Positions 54,237-63,940 of a DNA stretch of 64,000 nt are shown here, piece after piece. Below the pieces are notes generated by a model. The model made no database searches, was not told where the DNA came from, and saw only the letters and a list, made by a program, of their open reading frames with translations. This DNA comes from Mayamaea pseudoterrestris. Its lineage: Eukaryota; Bacillariophyta; Bacillariophyceae; Sellaphorales; Sellaphoraceae. Location: the NCBI GenBank assembly GCA_027923505.1, contig BROI01000034.1, positions 62,001 through 126,000 on the forward strand, given 5' to 3'. How positions within the stretch are numbered: the first letter of the stretch is position 1; each line of letters opens with the position of its first letter. A program made the translations under genes and the position numbers.

Positions 54237-54569
54237 ATGCCGCGGCCCAGACTGTCTGGAGTGCAACAAGAAGTTCTGGCATTATATCGGGCCACTCTGC
54301 GACAAGCATTGCGGAAAGACCGTGATGTGCTGAACTATAGCCACAGTCAAGCTTCTGCTCCATTCTTTGCCGCACTCCTTTCAAACCAGACAACCATTAA
54401 TGAACATGGATCCTCATCGACATTTTACGCCGCTCAAGAATTTAGACGGCAAGCCAGCTCTGTGAAGCGGTCAGACTTCAAACGAGTAGAATACATGATT
54501 CGCAAAGGACAGAAACAGATCAAGTTGATGCAAATGCCTGGCGTGCAGTCCGTTCATGGAGTGGCATAG
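54237..54569 (+). CDS. SDHAF1: LYR-motif protein, SDHAF1-like
   Basis: 110 aa from ATG 54,237; the longer frame upstream has no family similarity. It begins 'RPRLSGVQQEVLALYRATLR', which contains the LYR tripeptide, and continues with the 'FYAAQEFRRQASSVKRSDF' and 'VEYMIRKGQKQIKLMQMPGV' blocks of succinate dehydrogenase assembly factor 1. SDHAF1 helps load iron-sulphur clusters into the SDHB subunit in the mitochondrial matrix. A 25-residue acid-poor insert ('SQASAPFFAALLSNQT') after the first helix is longer than in animals. Another LYR family member is possible but the C-terminal 'PGV' block favours SDHAF1. Confidence 0.75.
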   Translation: MPRPRLSGVQQEVLALYRATLRQALRKDRDVLNYSHSQASAPFFAALLSNQTTINEHGSSSTFYAAQEFRRQASSVKRSDFKRVEYMIRKGQKQIKLMQMPGVQSVHGVA

Positions 54570-54795
54570 AAAGGCTTCATACATAAGGCATGCATCGCGC
54601 ACGATCAGCCGATATTTTTTGTTTTGTTCGTGATAATTGATATATCTGCATGCACCAAGGCAAACCTGCAATTTCCGACCCAACCACAAACTCCTCGTTT
54701 TTGTAAGAATCATAGATTTAGAGCTGATTACTTCTTGCTTCCGACTAAATATATGTCGATGTACAAAGTGAAATAATGTATTTAACTATCAGAAT

Positions 54796-55770
54796 TTAGG
54801 GCTTCTTCGTGAGAAAATCCGAGTGGACCAAATACTCGAGCAACTGTATCGTCAAACACCTTTCGCGTCTCACATCATTGGCAAGTAATTTGCCAAGCAA
54901 CGTGTCCTTTGTCCTGTCCTTTGGTACCATGGGTGCTTTGCGATTAGTCTGACTGCTGGTAGCCCCAATTTCGTGAGAAAATGCGCAATGGTCGCCGTTT
55001 CGACATGTTTGATTCCTGGCAAAAAAGCGACAAACGCCACGTTTCGGTTTCAAATCATCCTTAAAAATCTCTGCTTCATCTGGGGGTAAAGCAGGATCAC
55101 GATTGGCGCGACATACTATCGTCTGTGCTGCTTCATCATTGTCCGATGCATCCGACGAAGAATACCCAGCCAGCAAGGAAGCCACACCACTTGTCTCAAC
55201 TGCCGCCATCTTTGGCGGCGGCGCAACGATATTCTCAACAGCTTCCGCAGCTTTCTGCCGCCTTGGAAACCGTCGCTTGCGCTCCTCAATCCATTCCTTG
55301 ACATCATCGGGGTGATTACCCACGCAAATGCGGAACCGCTGTGTTGGACAACCAGGAACAGCGACAGTGATGGACTTGAAACCGCCTCCGGCAAACCTGC
55401 CATGTGACGACTCGTAGTGAGCCTTTACGAGCTTAGGGGCCGCTGTATAGCCGCATTGCGAGCATGTCGTGTGGCTGGCGAGGTGTGCCTGCAGGGCCGC
55501 GTTGGAATCCAAGGAAATGTCGCACGATTCGCACCGAAACTGCTCGTCTCGTGGCCGTTTTCTCGACTGATCGGAAGCATTTGGAACTGTTGGTTGTTCA
55601 ACGTGTCTTACTCCGTGAAATAAAGGTCCGATATGTTGTGAATGACTGTAATTGTATGGAATGGCTGCCATTTCCGTGCTCCCGGCGATAGGAGCAGGTG
55701 GCGGAGGAGGAGGAGGAGGAGCTGCAAAGAACCCAGACGGTAAGGTAGATTGCTGATCCGGTAATACCAT
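54796..55770 (-). CDS. NUFIP1: NUFIP1/Rsa1-like box C/D snoRNP assembly factor
   Basis: 324 aa. A proline run at 18-26 is followed by a C2H2 finger (C80, C83, H96, H100) and a second Cys pair ('CSQCGY'). The NUFIP1 core motif 'FRICVGNHPDDVKEWIEERKRRFP' region lies near 140-165. A CCCH finger (C-x8-C-x5-C-x3-H, 'CRFFARNQTCRNGDHCAFSH') lies near 255-275. The C-terminal helix ends 'LEYLVHSDFL'. NUFIP1 bridges 15.5K/SNU13 proteins and the R2TP chaperone during snoRNP assembly in the nucleus. The combination of C2H2, core motif and CCCH is characteristic of the plant/protist form. Confidence 0.78.
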   Translation of the reverse strand: MVLPDQQSTLPSGFFAAPPPPPPPPAPIAGSTEMAAIPYNYSHSQHIGPLFHGVRHVEQPTVPNASDQSRKRPRDEQFRCESCDISLDSNAALQAHLASHTTCSQCGYTAAPKLVKAHYESSHGRFAGGGFKSITVAVPGCPTQRFRICVGNHPDDVKEWIEERKRRFPRRQKAAEAVENIVAPPPKMAAVETSGVASLLAGYSSSDASDNDEAAQTIVCRANRDPALPPDEAEIFKDDLKPKRGVCRFFARNQTCRNGDHCAFSHEIGATSSQTNRKAPMVPKDRTKDTLLGKLLANDVRRERCLTIQLLEYLVHSDFLTKKP

Positions 55771-55839
55771 CTCGAACTAAACTTTCAGTGCTCCTGTTTG
55801 TGACTTGAATGAGGATCAACGTCCGTTGCAGCAGAATGA

Positions 55840-56477
55840 ATGGATGCGCGGCGCTGTGAGCGCGTTGGAACAATCAACCTGCCGCCATGGTCGACCCGAG
55901 CACGTGTCATATCGGTACTGAACACGTTTCGTGGTCATTTCGGATTTCGGAACGTCGAGAAAGCCGCCGATCAGCTGATGCATCAAAGCAAATCGAGCCG
56001 AGCAATCACAGCATCAGCCATGGCATCCATACAGCGTGCAACTGCTACATCGGATGTTCATGTACAGGGGCACGAGGTAAGATATCATGAGGAGACTGAG
56101 GAAGACTTGATAGAAGTTTTGAGTTGTCGACGTCGAAAGCGTTCGTTCCAACATTACGTTTCAATTGTCACGCTGTCCTCATATTGTTGCTTTTACTCTT
56201 TTACTCTTAGCAACGCATAGAAGAAGAAGTCAAGCAGTTGCTTCTTGATATTCGTCGCATTGGAGCAGATGGTCCAAGCTGCACTTTTGGACAGCTTTTT
56301 GATGATGAGCAGGCGGAGCAATATTACGAGGCGATCGTTGGTACTCTGAAATGTGCCAAGAAGCGCGGACTCATTGATTTTAAAGGACAAATGCTTTTGA
56401 AAGGTGTACACGATAAGGTTGATATCTCAATCACTGATTTGGGCCAGAAGGAAAAGGCAGTGTCGTCCGCGGAATAG
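55840..56477 (+). CDS. ABRACL: Costars/ABRACL-domain protein
   Basis: Exons 55,840-56,076 and 56,211-56,477; the 134-bp intron (GTAAGA-TTAG) keeps phase 0 and gives 167 aa. The second exon is almost entirely one Costars domain: 'EEEVKQLLLDIRRIG', 'CTFGQLFDDEQAEQYYEAIV', 'GTLKCAKKRGLIDF', 'MLLKGVHDKVDI'. Costars proteins regulate actin dynamics and cell motility in amoebae and animals. Animal ABRACL has about 81 aa, so the N-terminal ~80 residues here are extra; translation may instead start at Met 56,020. Only 69 bp separate the annotated start from the divergent NUFIP1 gene. Confidence 0.85.
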
Positions 56478-56723
56478 AAGCGCATGCGGAAGTCCACTGG
56501 TGAGCGAATAGGTCCCTTGACAGCGCAATACGACTGGTTCAATTCTTATTAATTTGGAATACAACAGACAGTATCTTACATTATATCATCACCCTGGCAT
56601 TAAAGTTACTACATACTGTTAATGCACACTGGATGCGCAGTGCATGCGATGCGCCTGATGTAAGACTTCGCCGCCAACGTTTCCAGCTGGATACGGCCAT
56701 CATTACTTATACTGATACTGTCA

Positions 56724-57386
56724 CTACGACGCATCCATGCGTTTTGGATGTTCGCCTTCAATAGAAATAATCCCAGCCGACTCATGCACCTTGAGAACCT
56801 TGAAGCGGATTCGATCGTCAACCGACAATGCCAAAGATTCATCATCATCAGTCTTCCATTGTTCGTCCTCGAGATCAAACGTAAATCCCTGCTCTCGCAA
56901 TGCGTCCGCTGAAACGCTAGCGTTGAAGTAATTGTAAACAACCAATGACAAGTGCGAGTGGAACGATTCGCGGACCACTCCAGTCAATCTTTGGCCTTGC
57001 TTTGGCGCAAAGACCACAGCGTCGCATGCCACCGAGTAGTGAATATGAGGAAGCTCATTGAGAATGTTTCCGCTGCCATTCTTGAGAATCTTGACACTGT
57101 TGAACGCTAAGGGAACTCCCTTCATGCCACTCGAATATTTCAGTAAAAAGTGTTGCAACGATTCTTGGACGGTCTTGCTGACATCTTCTAGACCAGATGG
57201 AAGTATGGAAACCGTCAGCTCAAACTGTATTTTTCGAAAAGCGGAGTGCTTGGATGAAGCTTTCGTAGCTTTTGCGTCGATCGCATCCTTGGCTGTAGTA
57301 GCGTCGTCGTCAGCGTGAGCCTTCTTTGAATGTTTAGTTCGGCGATCATCGGTTCCTTCGTGGCTACTGTGTCGTCGCTTTCCCAT
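56724..57386 (-). CDS. RPA43: RNA polymerase I subunit RPA43
   Basis: 220 aa. A Lys/His/Asp-rich N-terminal tail (1-50) precedes the tip domain shared by RPB7/RPA43/RPC25: 'LLKYSSGMKGVPLAFNSVKI', 'HYSVACDAVVFAPKQGQRL'. The start of the OB fold, 'GVVRESFHSHLSLVVYNYFN', is typical of RPA43. The OB part ends soon after 'RIRFKVLKVHESAGIISIEG'. RPA43 with RPA14-like partners forms the Pol I stalk that binds the initiation factor Rrn3. It lies divergent to the CENP-L-like gene, with 99 bp between start codons. Confidence 0.82.
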   Translation of the reverse strand: MGKRRHSSHEGTDDRRTKHSKKAHADDDATTAKDAIDAKATKASSKHSAFRKIQFELTVSILPSGLEDVSKTVQESLQHFLLKYSSGMKGVPLAFNSVKILKNGSGNILNELPHIHYSVACDAVVFAPKQGQRLTGVVRESFHSHLSLVVYNYFNASVSADALREQGFTFDLEDEQWKTDDDESLALSVDDRIRFKVLKVHESAGIISIEGEHPKRMDAS

Positions 57387-57485
57387 GATGTACGTTATGT
57401 CTTTTCAAGCTTTATAATAACTCCAGGGGATGTTACTTGGCCGGTCAGTCTGTTTGTATTTGCTAGGCAAGAAAGTCTCGCAGTC

Positions 57486-58598
57486 ATGGTCGCCGACGGA
57501 AGACGGAAACGGATGGCTGCGCAGGAAGAAGTCTTACCGGTACTGTCAGCATCGCATCGACGCGAGAGCATTCATATCCGCTCCACAAGAAACCCAACGC
57601 AAGAGCGTCCGGAGTCGCAGATTTTCTCTCCAATGAATATGGAATCGGCATTTGTAAATGCGCAAACTGCACTTTTGGATCAAACATGGACGATTCATCG
57701 CGCAAGTCCATTGATAACGCCGCTGTCGCTTGCTGCCATTCAAGCATCCTTGTCGAGGACCAAAGATATGGATGCTCAGTGGCTCGTAATCGATAACGAG
57801 CACGACGACGATTCAAATACTCTCTGCGAGTCGTCTTTTGCGGGCGAAGCGACAGTTGCCGATAACGTAGCAGGACAACAGAACCCGATCAAACGACAGC
57901 GAATCGACAAGAGCGACGACGTTCCAAAGATCACATCGAACATGCAGCATTTGAGACTACGTCATCATGCCGACAGCAAAATCTCGGCCACTGTCGTCTT
58001 TTGTTTTGCGAAATGGACGAATGACGAGATATCCAAAGATCCAGCAGCTATTCAACGCTTTGAATTCTGCGTCGTGCGAGGCGCCAAGAGTTGCTACGAA
58101 AGCATCTTTTGCTGGATGGAGCAGATATCTGGTAACCACATGAACCGGCGACCCGTTTCGCTTCCACCGAGTTTCCTGGCGAACATGTTGTATGATTGGC
58201 TCGTTCAGATGCAGGAACAAACGGATCGGTCATTGTCGTCCGTGGAATTCAAGTTTGCACCTCCTGCAAGTGTCCAAGGAAAGAACGTCACCGACGTATT
58301 GTGCGCCTTTACCCCAACAGACTTGTATGCGCTGTGTCAACTTCAGATGGAACAAGAAGCCAAGGATGAAAATGCTGGCAAGATAGCTGCACTAGAGCAA
58401 CAACCGTTGTTGCTCCGAGCGGTGTATTTACATGCACGCGCCACCATGTGTATACGTTTGCAATACTTTATGCTTACACAAGTGACTTGGGAGGCCGCAG
58501 CGTTGGGCTCGGGTGGTCACGTGAAACCTAAGTGTGGCAAAAGTCTGGCGTCCTTACTGAAAGCGATAGGATCGTTTGTGGCTGGTGACAAGGAGTAG
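57486..58598 (+). CDS. CENP-L-like protein
   Basis: 370 aa from ATG 57,486; the frame extends further upstream but would overlap the RPA43 coding region on the other strand. The N-terminal half has low-complexity acidic stretches and a basic 'IKRQRIDK'. The C-terminal part (about 180-300) has the strand-helix-strand pattern of the CENP-L/Iml3 family: 'YESIFCWMEQISG', 'LPPSFLANMLYDWLV', 'SSVEFKFAPP', 'DVLCAFTPTDLYALC'. CENP-L pairs with CENP-N at the inner kinetochore. The match is from general pattern, so moderate. An AATAAA follows the stop at 58,620-58,625. Confidence 0.45.
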   Translation: MVADGRRKRMAAQEEVLPVLSASHRRESIHIRSTRNPTQERPESQIFSPMNMESAFVNAQTALLDQTWTIHRASPLITPLSLAAIQASLSRTKDMDAQWLVIDNEHDDDSNTLCESSFAGEATVADNVAGQQNPIKRQRIDKSDDVPKITSNMQHLRLRHHADSKISATVVFCFAKWTNDEISKDPAAIQRFEFCVVRGAKSCYESIFCWMEQISGNHMNRRPVSLPPSFLANMLYDWLVQMQEQTDRSLSSVEFKFAPPASVQGKNVTDVLCAFTPTDLYALCQLQMEQEAKDENAGKIAALEQQPLLLRAVYLHARATMCIRLQYFMLTQVTWEAAALGSGGHVKPKCGKSLASLLKAIGSFVAGDKE

Positions 58599-59281
58599 TG
58601 GAATCGCCTAGGCAGATACAATAAAGTGATTGAGATATGTGAGATACAATTGTCACTTCAGCCACCTAAACTGAATCAATCTTTCAATCGTTTACTAGTA
58701 CGCTCAATCACCCCCACTTTTATAAGAATCACAGGTAGTATAGGTGTAACACCTTGCGATGCTGTGTTTGCATGAACTACCTACCAAGTCACATCAACTC
58801 GTGTCATCAGAGTGTGATGCTTCCTTTCTGTTCAAACCACAATCATGTACCAAATCAACACCAACAATGTATTGGCTAAAGGACAATCCTCTGGAGCTAC
58901 CGGTATCATACCGGTACATACCATGGTCATCAATACAATGTTTCCACAATGCCATTGACATTTCGATTGTGACTTCACGAATTCCGAAGAACACACGATC
59001 ATCGACCACACGATTTTCGAACTCGCAATTCACAATCGTCAGCGGCATCAGAACATCCGACGATGGTGGGTCACACTCGTGGTGGAGAGCAAAGATAATC
59101 TCTGGGACCTCCCACTTCATGAAACAACAAACCGGCTCACTTGGTGTTTATTACAAAGTGTGCTTGAACGAAGGTGACTGACAGCAAGCTACAGAGGTGC
59201 TTCCATAAAAGTAGCCGACCAGAGTCGAGTGATCCATCTGGAGCCGCAAGCAAAGTACTTTTTTTGTGGCTACCTTTCATC
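58599..59281. other. Intergenic, no convincing gene
   Basis: 683 bp. Contains the AATAAA for the CENP-L-like gene, an AT-rich stretch, and 'ccggtatcataccggtac' (58,900-58,917), a near-palindrome. A 140-codon open frame (58,759-59,181) and one on the other strand both have biased, repeat-free but non-coding-like composition and were not accepted. Confidence 0.4.
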
Positions 59282-60599
59282 ATGCCGACCCCTAACTGGC
59301 TCACAGCGTGGGTCAAAATTAATGCCAAGCATGGAGTGCATCCCGACTTTGCCGAAAAGATATCAGATTACAAGGCGTCGTCCTCAAAGGCTTCGACGGC
59401 ACGAATTTCCGAAGATTCGTCAACTGCGTCGTCTTCTGGGGCAATCAAGCAACGTTCCATTAGCAAACGAAGCCGAGGAAAGGGTTTACAGAGAACATTG
59501 TCCGCATCGGACCTCATTCGAGAGGCAGCCGCGACGTCGAGCTCGGGGTCGTTCAGCAAGAGAGACTTGTTGAGCGATGCCAACAGAGGTCAAACAATGG
59601 CATCATCGCGTCATGATCAGGACGCTGATACATTGTCAACTGCGAAGTCTTCAATAGACATGCTTCTTCCCGACTCATCGCATGGAGCGACGTTTCTGGA
59701 TGAGATTAGTTTCACGCCAAAGCCGGATCAGAAGCATGTTCTACAAGGTCGCAGTGCAATTTCTGTCAATAGCAAAACGATGCTGGAGCCTAGGCCAACG
59801 TTGACTAGGCAATCATACGCGCCTCCACCTGCACCACAGACTCTTCCCATGACCGCTTTTGCTGGTATGTTGCTTCCTCATCCATTCTTTGCGAATCAGC
59901 AAGTCTGCCATCAATGCAGCTCCTACAGTTCGCAACTGGAACGATTGCATGACGACTTGGAGTACATGCGCAAGCTGACACTCCAGCGCGAAGCAGAGGA
60001 GCGTGTTGCGGTTGCGAGGAAACACGTGCCATCGCACCAGCAAATCATGCCTTCCGTGGCGTCAAAGCAACTAGCCGAGGTCACAATGAGGCAAAGGAAA
60101 CAGGTCGAGCAACTCATGAAAGAACGTGTAAGTCTTCTTGGTTTATGTGCAATGTTACAATATCCAGTTAAAGATTCTCACACTTCCTCTTTCGCAATAG
60201 TTTCGCTGGCAGCAAGACATGCACTTCAAGTTGAGCAAGTTTGCAAATTTGTGCAAGGACCTCAATGAGGAATCTGCCGCTCGCAAATCAGAAGCTTTAT
60301 CGTTGAAGAAAGAGCTTCATACCGTCACGGAGGAGCGCAACGCCATGTCGGAAGACTTGTTTCGCCTTCGAGCAGTGGAGCAGTTGTATGTTCAGCAGCA
60401 GCTTGAGTTGGAGGAGATGAGAAAGCGAGTCGTCGCGTACGAGTCTACAGCAATGACGGAACATGCCAGAGCCATTCAATCTCGCGACAAAACAATCGAT
60501 GACTTGACTTGCAAGTTAGATCGAGTATTGTCGGAGCTCGAGTCGAGCCGATTGCAGGCTACTCAGAGGCGCGTTATTTTCCCTGATGCGAGACGATAG
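59282..60599 (+). CDS. Coiled-coil protein of unknown function
   Basis: Exons 59,282-60,127 and 60,201-60,599, with a 73-bp GTAAGT-AG intron in phase 0; 414 aa. The first ATG of the frame gives 'MPTPNWLTAWVKINAKHG'. Residues 30-200 are Ser-rich and disordered with basic patches ('KQRSISKRSRGKG'). A 'CHQCSS' Cys pair lies near 222. From about 230 to the end the sequence is heptad-like coiled coil ('RLHDDLEYMRKLTLQ', 'LKKELHTVTEERNAMSEDL', 'VQQQLELEEMRKRV'). It resembles cytoskeletal or centrosomal scaffold proteins, but no family was recognised. It converges on CDH1 with 110 bp between stops. Confidence 0.7.
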
Positions 60600-60709
60600 G
60601 GCCATAGGCTGAAACGTCTAGTACATTCGTGTATTTTGTTTATTATGTGTTGGTGTAGTTTCTAAAGCATCCGTCGGACATGCAACCATGGCTATGAGCG
60701 GTGGTGGGT

Positions 60710-62830
60710 TTAACGAATGACCGATCCAATCGTTTGAGGAAAGAGCAAGCCCCCTGTGCCTTCCTTTCCACTCGATTGCGGACCTGGAAACACTTGCCAA
60801 AATCGTAGCGTCTCATCTCCTGCTCCGGTAACAATGGTCGAACCGTCGGGCGAGATAGCAAGGTAGAGGACGCGGTAAGTGTGACCCGTCAGTGTCGCAA
60901 CCTTGCTCATGCTTGGGTAGCGCCATACCACAATCTGATTTAGACTATATCCGTGCGTGCTGACAATCTCATTCACATTATTCGACCATGCAAGGTTGCA
61001 AACTTGACTGCCCGTGTCAATCTTGTTCAAACTGGCACCACTAAGTGTGTTGAAAAAGCGAATGCAACGATCGGCTGTACCACCGCCACTAGCGAGAAGG
61101 CCATGTTGATGCGGCGACCAAGCAATCGCCTTAACGGCCGCTGTATGTTCAGTAAACTGGTGAAGGGGAAGTTGCGGGTTCCGACTATCAATGACGTGAA
61201 GGTGGTTGTCATTACCACCCGACGCAAGAAATGCAGGTTCGTCGTACGACCACTTCAACCCACAAACTTCCTGCTTGTGATTAGTAAGCTGATGAGTAAA
61301 TGCGTGCTGCGAACGAACGTCGCGAAGGTAAATTAGGCGATCGCGACTTCCACTGGCAAGCATTGGTCCTGTCCAAGCCAAAGCCCCAATGCGAGCCGTG
61401 TGTCCTGGCATGGTTCGTATTCGCTTGCACTTTACCGTATCCCAAAGATGTACTTCTCCGCGATTAGTACCAACTGCCAAGTGTGTTCCTCGTTGTGCCC
61501 ATGATACTGATGTCACAAGATCTTCCGACTCTGCCAAATCACAAAGCTTGGTCACCTTGGAAGTAGAAGCACTCCAAAGGTAGACGCACGAGCCAAGGCC
61601 AACGGCGAGAACATTTAGCGACGACCAATCAACCAAGTTCAGATAAAAATCATCTTGCAAAGCAGGCGCATCCAGCACCTTGAATGGAACTTTAGAAATG
61701 CGTCGCTTGCGTTTACAGGGAACGGCTAACAACCTCTGGCTGGCCGCACTCGCCGCTGGCATCAAGCTAAACGCATTGACTACAGCAGTCGGCCCGAGAG
61801 CCTCTGGAAATATGTTTTCTTGATAGAGTTGTCGCGGGCTCTGGAAACGAAAGCTGTTTCCAGCATTTCCGCGAGCCATGAGACCATTCTGTTGAAATGA
61901 AGAGTGCGACAGCGACGATGAAACTTCATTTTCTCGCAGTAGCTCCGACCGAAGTAGATTGTTTAACAGCAGTTGCTGCGACGGGGCACCAGTCGTGGTT
62001 GGGTTTGACGCTGAATCTTCCGCATCGTCTTGATCGTCGGCAGGGGAAGCATTGTCATTCGATGTGTTTCCTGATGTTGTACTATCTGTTCCTGAACTGC
62101 TCGACGTCCGACTCCACAGGTTGAAATTAAAGGAAGAGGTTGCTCTCGACGGAATAAATCGGTCTGACGCACCATAGTCCATGCTGCTCATGCTCATGCT
62201 TGACGACGGTGAACTGTTCACTCGTGAAGCACCAGCAACATGGCTATCCAAACTATCCGATCTCGCAAAAGGTAATGTCGGAGCAAAGAATTTTGAGTAT
62301 TGAGGCGGAGCATCAGTCTTGACTGGAGATTGCTGATGTTCCAAGGACAGATCCATCGGTGAACATTGTCCGTCGTCGTCGCAGCTAACAATCGAAGTAG
62401 GCCGGAAGATGGAAGAATCTCGATCGCGAGTAATTCCTGGAGGCAGTAGTAATTCCGACTCGGAAGCTCTAGTTGAAAACATCATGCTTCGCGTCCCTGC
62501 TGCCAAACGAGCCGCATAGCGGGGATCAAGCCTTGGTCGACGAGGCGAAGGAGGAGGAACTCGAATCAAAATGGGTTGTGCGTTGCGTTCCTTTGAGACG
62601 GATGCTTCCATCGGACTGCTCACCGACATGGACGAGCTGAGCGCTGATGATATTGTAGCCGGCGTAGTTTGCATCTTCATTAAAGGCAGTCGGGTCCGCA
62701 TGGGAGAAAGCGATTCTTTATGTAGATCAAAATTATCCTCATCGTCATAATCCTCATCTGCTTCCGGCGATACTGGAGCAACCAAAGGCAGATTGGCGCT
62801 GTCGTTGGTGAGGACCACCGCATCCAACAT
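60710..62830 (-). CDS. CDH1: CDH1/FZR1-type activator of the anaphase-promoting complex
   Basis: 706 aa from ATG 62,830. The long N-terminal region (~370 aa) is Ser/Pro-rich with many possible CDK sites. It holds a C-box 'DRFIPSR', the APC/C-binding motif shared by Cdc20 and Cdh1. 'KVPFKVLDAPALQDDFYLNL' introduces a seven-bladed WD40 propeller ('LAVGTNRGEVHLWD', 'MLASGSRDRLIYLRD', 'LASGGNDNHLHVID', 'VTGAGDETLRFWQVF'). The protein ends in Ile-Arg, the IR tail that docks on APC/C TPR subunits. Gap lengths and the 'KVPFKVLDAP' block favour CDH1 over CDC20. It is a substrate receptor that triggers degradation of mitotic proteins in late mitosis and G1. Confidence 0.88.
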   Translation of the reverse strand: MLDAVVLTNDSANLPLVAPVSPEADEDYDDEDNFDLHKESLSPMRTRLPLMKMQTTPATISSALSSSMSVSSPMEASVSKERNAQPILIRVPPPSPRRPRLDPRYAARLAAGTRSMMFSTRASESELLLPPGITRDRDSSIFRPTSIVSCDDDGQCSPMDLSLEHQQSPVKTDAPPQYSKFFAPTLPFARSDSLDSHVAGASRVNSSPSSSMSMSSMDYGASDRFIPSRATSSFNFNLWSRTSSSSGTDSTTSGNTSNDNASPADDQDDAEDSASNPTTTGAPSQQLLLNNLLRSELLRENEVSSSLSHSSFQQNGLMARGNAGNSFRFQSPRQLYQENIFPEALGPTAVVNAFSLMPAASAASQRLLAVPCKRKRRISKVPFKVLDAPALQDDFYLNLVDWSSLNVLAVGLGSCVYLWSASTSKVTKLCDLAESEDLVTSVSWAQRGTHLAVGTNRGEVHLWDTVKCKRIRTMPGHTARIGALAWTGPMLASGSRDRLIYLRDVRSQHAFTHQLTNHKQEVCGLKWSYDEPAFLASGGNDNHLHVIDSRNPQLPLHQFTEHTAAVKAIAWSPHQHGLLASGGGTADRCIRFFNTLSGASLNKIDTGSQVCNLAWSNNVNEIVSTHGYSLNQIVVWRYPSMSKVATLTGHTYRVLYLAISPDGSTIVTGAGDETLRFWQVFPGPQSSGKEGTGGLLFPQTIGSVIR

Positions 62831-63490
62831 GGTTGACTGTGATCGATAAATTAGTTTGTGTCGCCGAGTCAATCACAAGGAGAACCGTTTTTTAGCCTTG
62901 GCGATTGCCGCGTTTCTTTAGCAATATCTGTGCGACGCACTCGTGCCGACGATCAGTTCGCACCCCGAATAGTAGTCGACTATCGAGTCGCACACGCCAC
63001 CACACACAAGTAGATCAACAGAATAGCAAGCCTCTTGCAAGAATGCAGAGCATTTAAGATATAGCAATGGCCTTTCCTCTGTACAAATGAATGAGAAACC
63101 CAAATAAACACCAACTGCTCGGAGCTGGTGTTGGTTCCTCGTCAAAATTGTGTTAGCCGCGAGTGATTGCGCGTTGAATCGATGTGACTGCCGCCAACCG
63201 GTCTAAATAAATGAGAGCAAGCGGCATTGAATTCTCGCTGGCCCCATTGAATATTCGGTTAGTTAGCAGGCATTTTGAAACGGACGATTATGTCGTGCTT
63301 GACAAACTTTGCAAGTCTCGGAGTACCTATAACGTCATGCATCAATCTGAGAGTGTATGGAGTCGGCACATTGGTTCACGCGGGACCTTGAAACGAATTG
63401 TCGAGGGATAGGATGTACATGGCAAGCGGATTCGCGTAATCACAGCCTATTTATTTGATACTGGTAGCAAAAACATAAGAAGCCACAACT
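62831..63490. other. Intergenic, no gene seen
   Basis: 660 bp upstream of CDH1 and downstream of the last gene. It includes 'tagtagtcgactatcgagtcg' (62,971-62,991), a small dyad. Short open frames (for example 63,211-63,411, + strand) have an ATG but no recognisable family and were not called. It should hold the CDH1 promoter. Confidence 0.4.
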
Positions 63491-63940
63491 CTACTCCTTC
63501 TTTTCTTCATCTATAGCTAAAGGTGTGTCGTCGTCAATAGGTGCATCGTCGCCGACAGCAACATCCTTTGAAGACATGGGCTCTGGTGCTGGCGACGATC
63601 TTGGCAAATCTGGCGGCAAAGGCGACGGAGCTGAATTCAAGTTTGGATCAGTCAGATCATCGTCCAACGGCAACGGCGTAGATCCCGTGACATGCGGCTG
63701 ATGTTGGGAAGCATACATCGACATAACAGCGTCATTTGACGGTAACGCGGGAGCAATTGGCTGTAAATGATCGACGCCAGATGACATAGAGTGGCGCAAC
63801 ATACCGTCTGGATACATTGATGATGGACCATGATGAGCAGGTTCGCCAACTACCATACAAGTTTCGTTTGAAAAGGGTTCGACTGCGTAGGACGCTGGTA
63901 AACCTTGGATTTTTAAGTTGAGTCGTCGCAAGGTCATGAA
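63491..63940 (-). CDS. 3' exon of an unknown gene, 5' part outside the window
   Basis: A 450-bp exon in phase 0, preceded on the minus strand by a good acceptor ('tttctccgttgcag') at 63,941-63,954. It starts 'FMTLRRLNLKIQGLP' and continues into a Pro/Ser/His/Asp-rich tail with a final acidic-basic 'DEEKKE'. This composition suggests a disordered C-terminus of a regulatory or transcription-related protein. The functional domain must lie in exons right of the window, so no family can be assigned. Confidence 0.5.
   Translation of the reverse strand, partial: FMTLRRLNLKIQGLPASYAVEPFSNETCMVVGEPAHHGPSSMYPDGMLRHSMSSGVDHLQPIAPALPSNDAVMSMYASQHQPHVTGSTPLPLDDDLTDPNLNSAPSPLPPDLPRSSPAPEPMSSKDVAVGDDAPIDDDTPLAIDEEKKE

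Noticed and set aside
58759-59181. 140-codon + strand ORF before the coiled-coil gene
   Set aside because: No recognisable family, weak composition, and an equally long open frame on the other strand; likely chance.
63211-63411. 66-codon + strand ORF
   Set aside because: Short, no motif, no splice partners.
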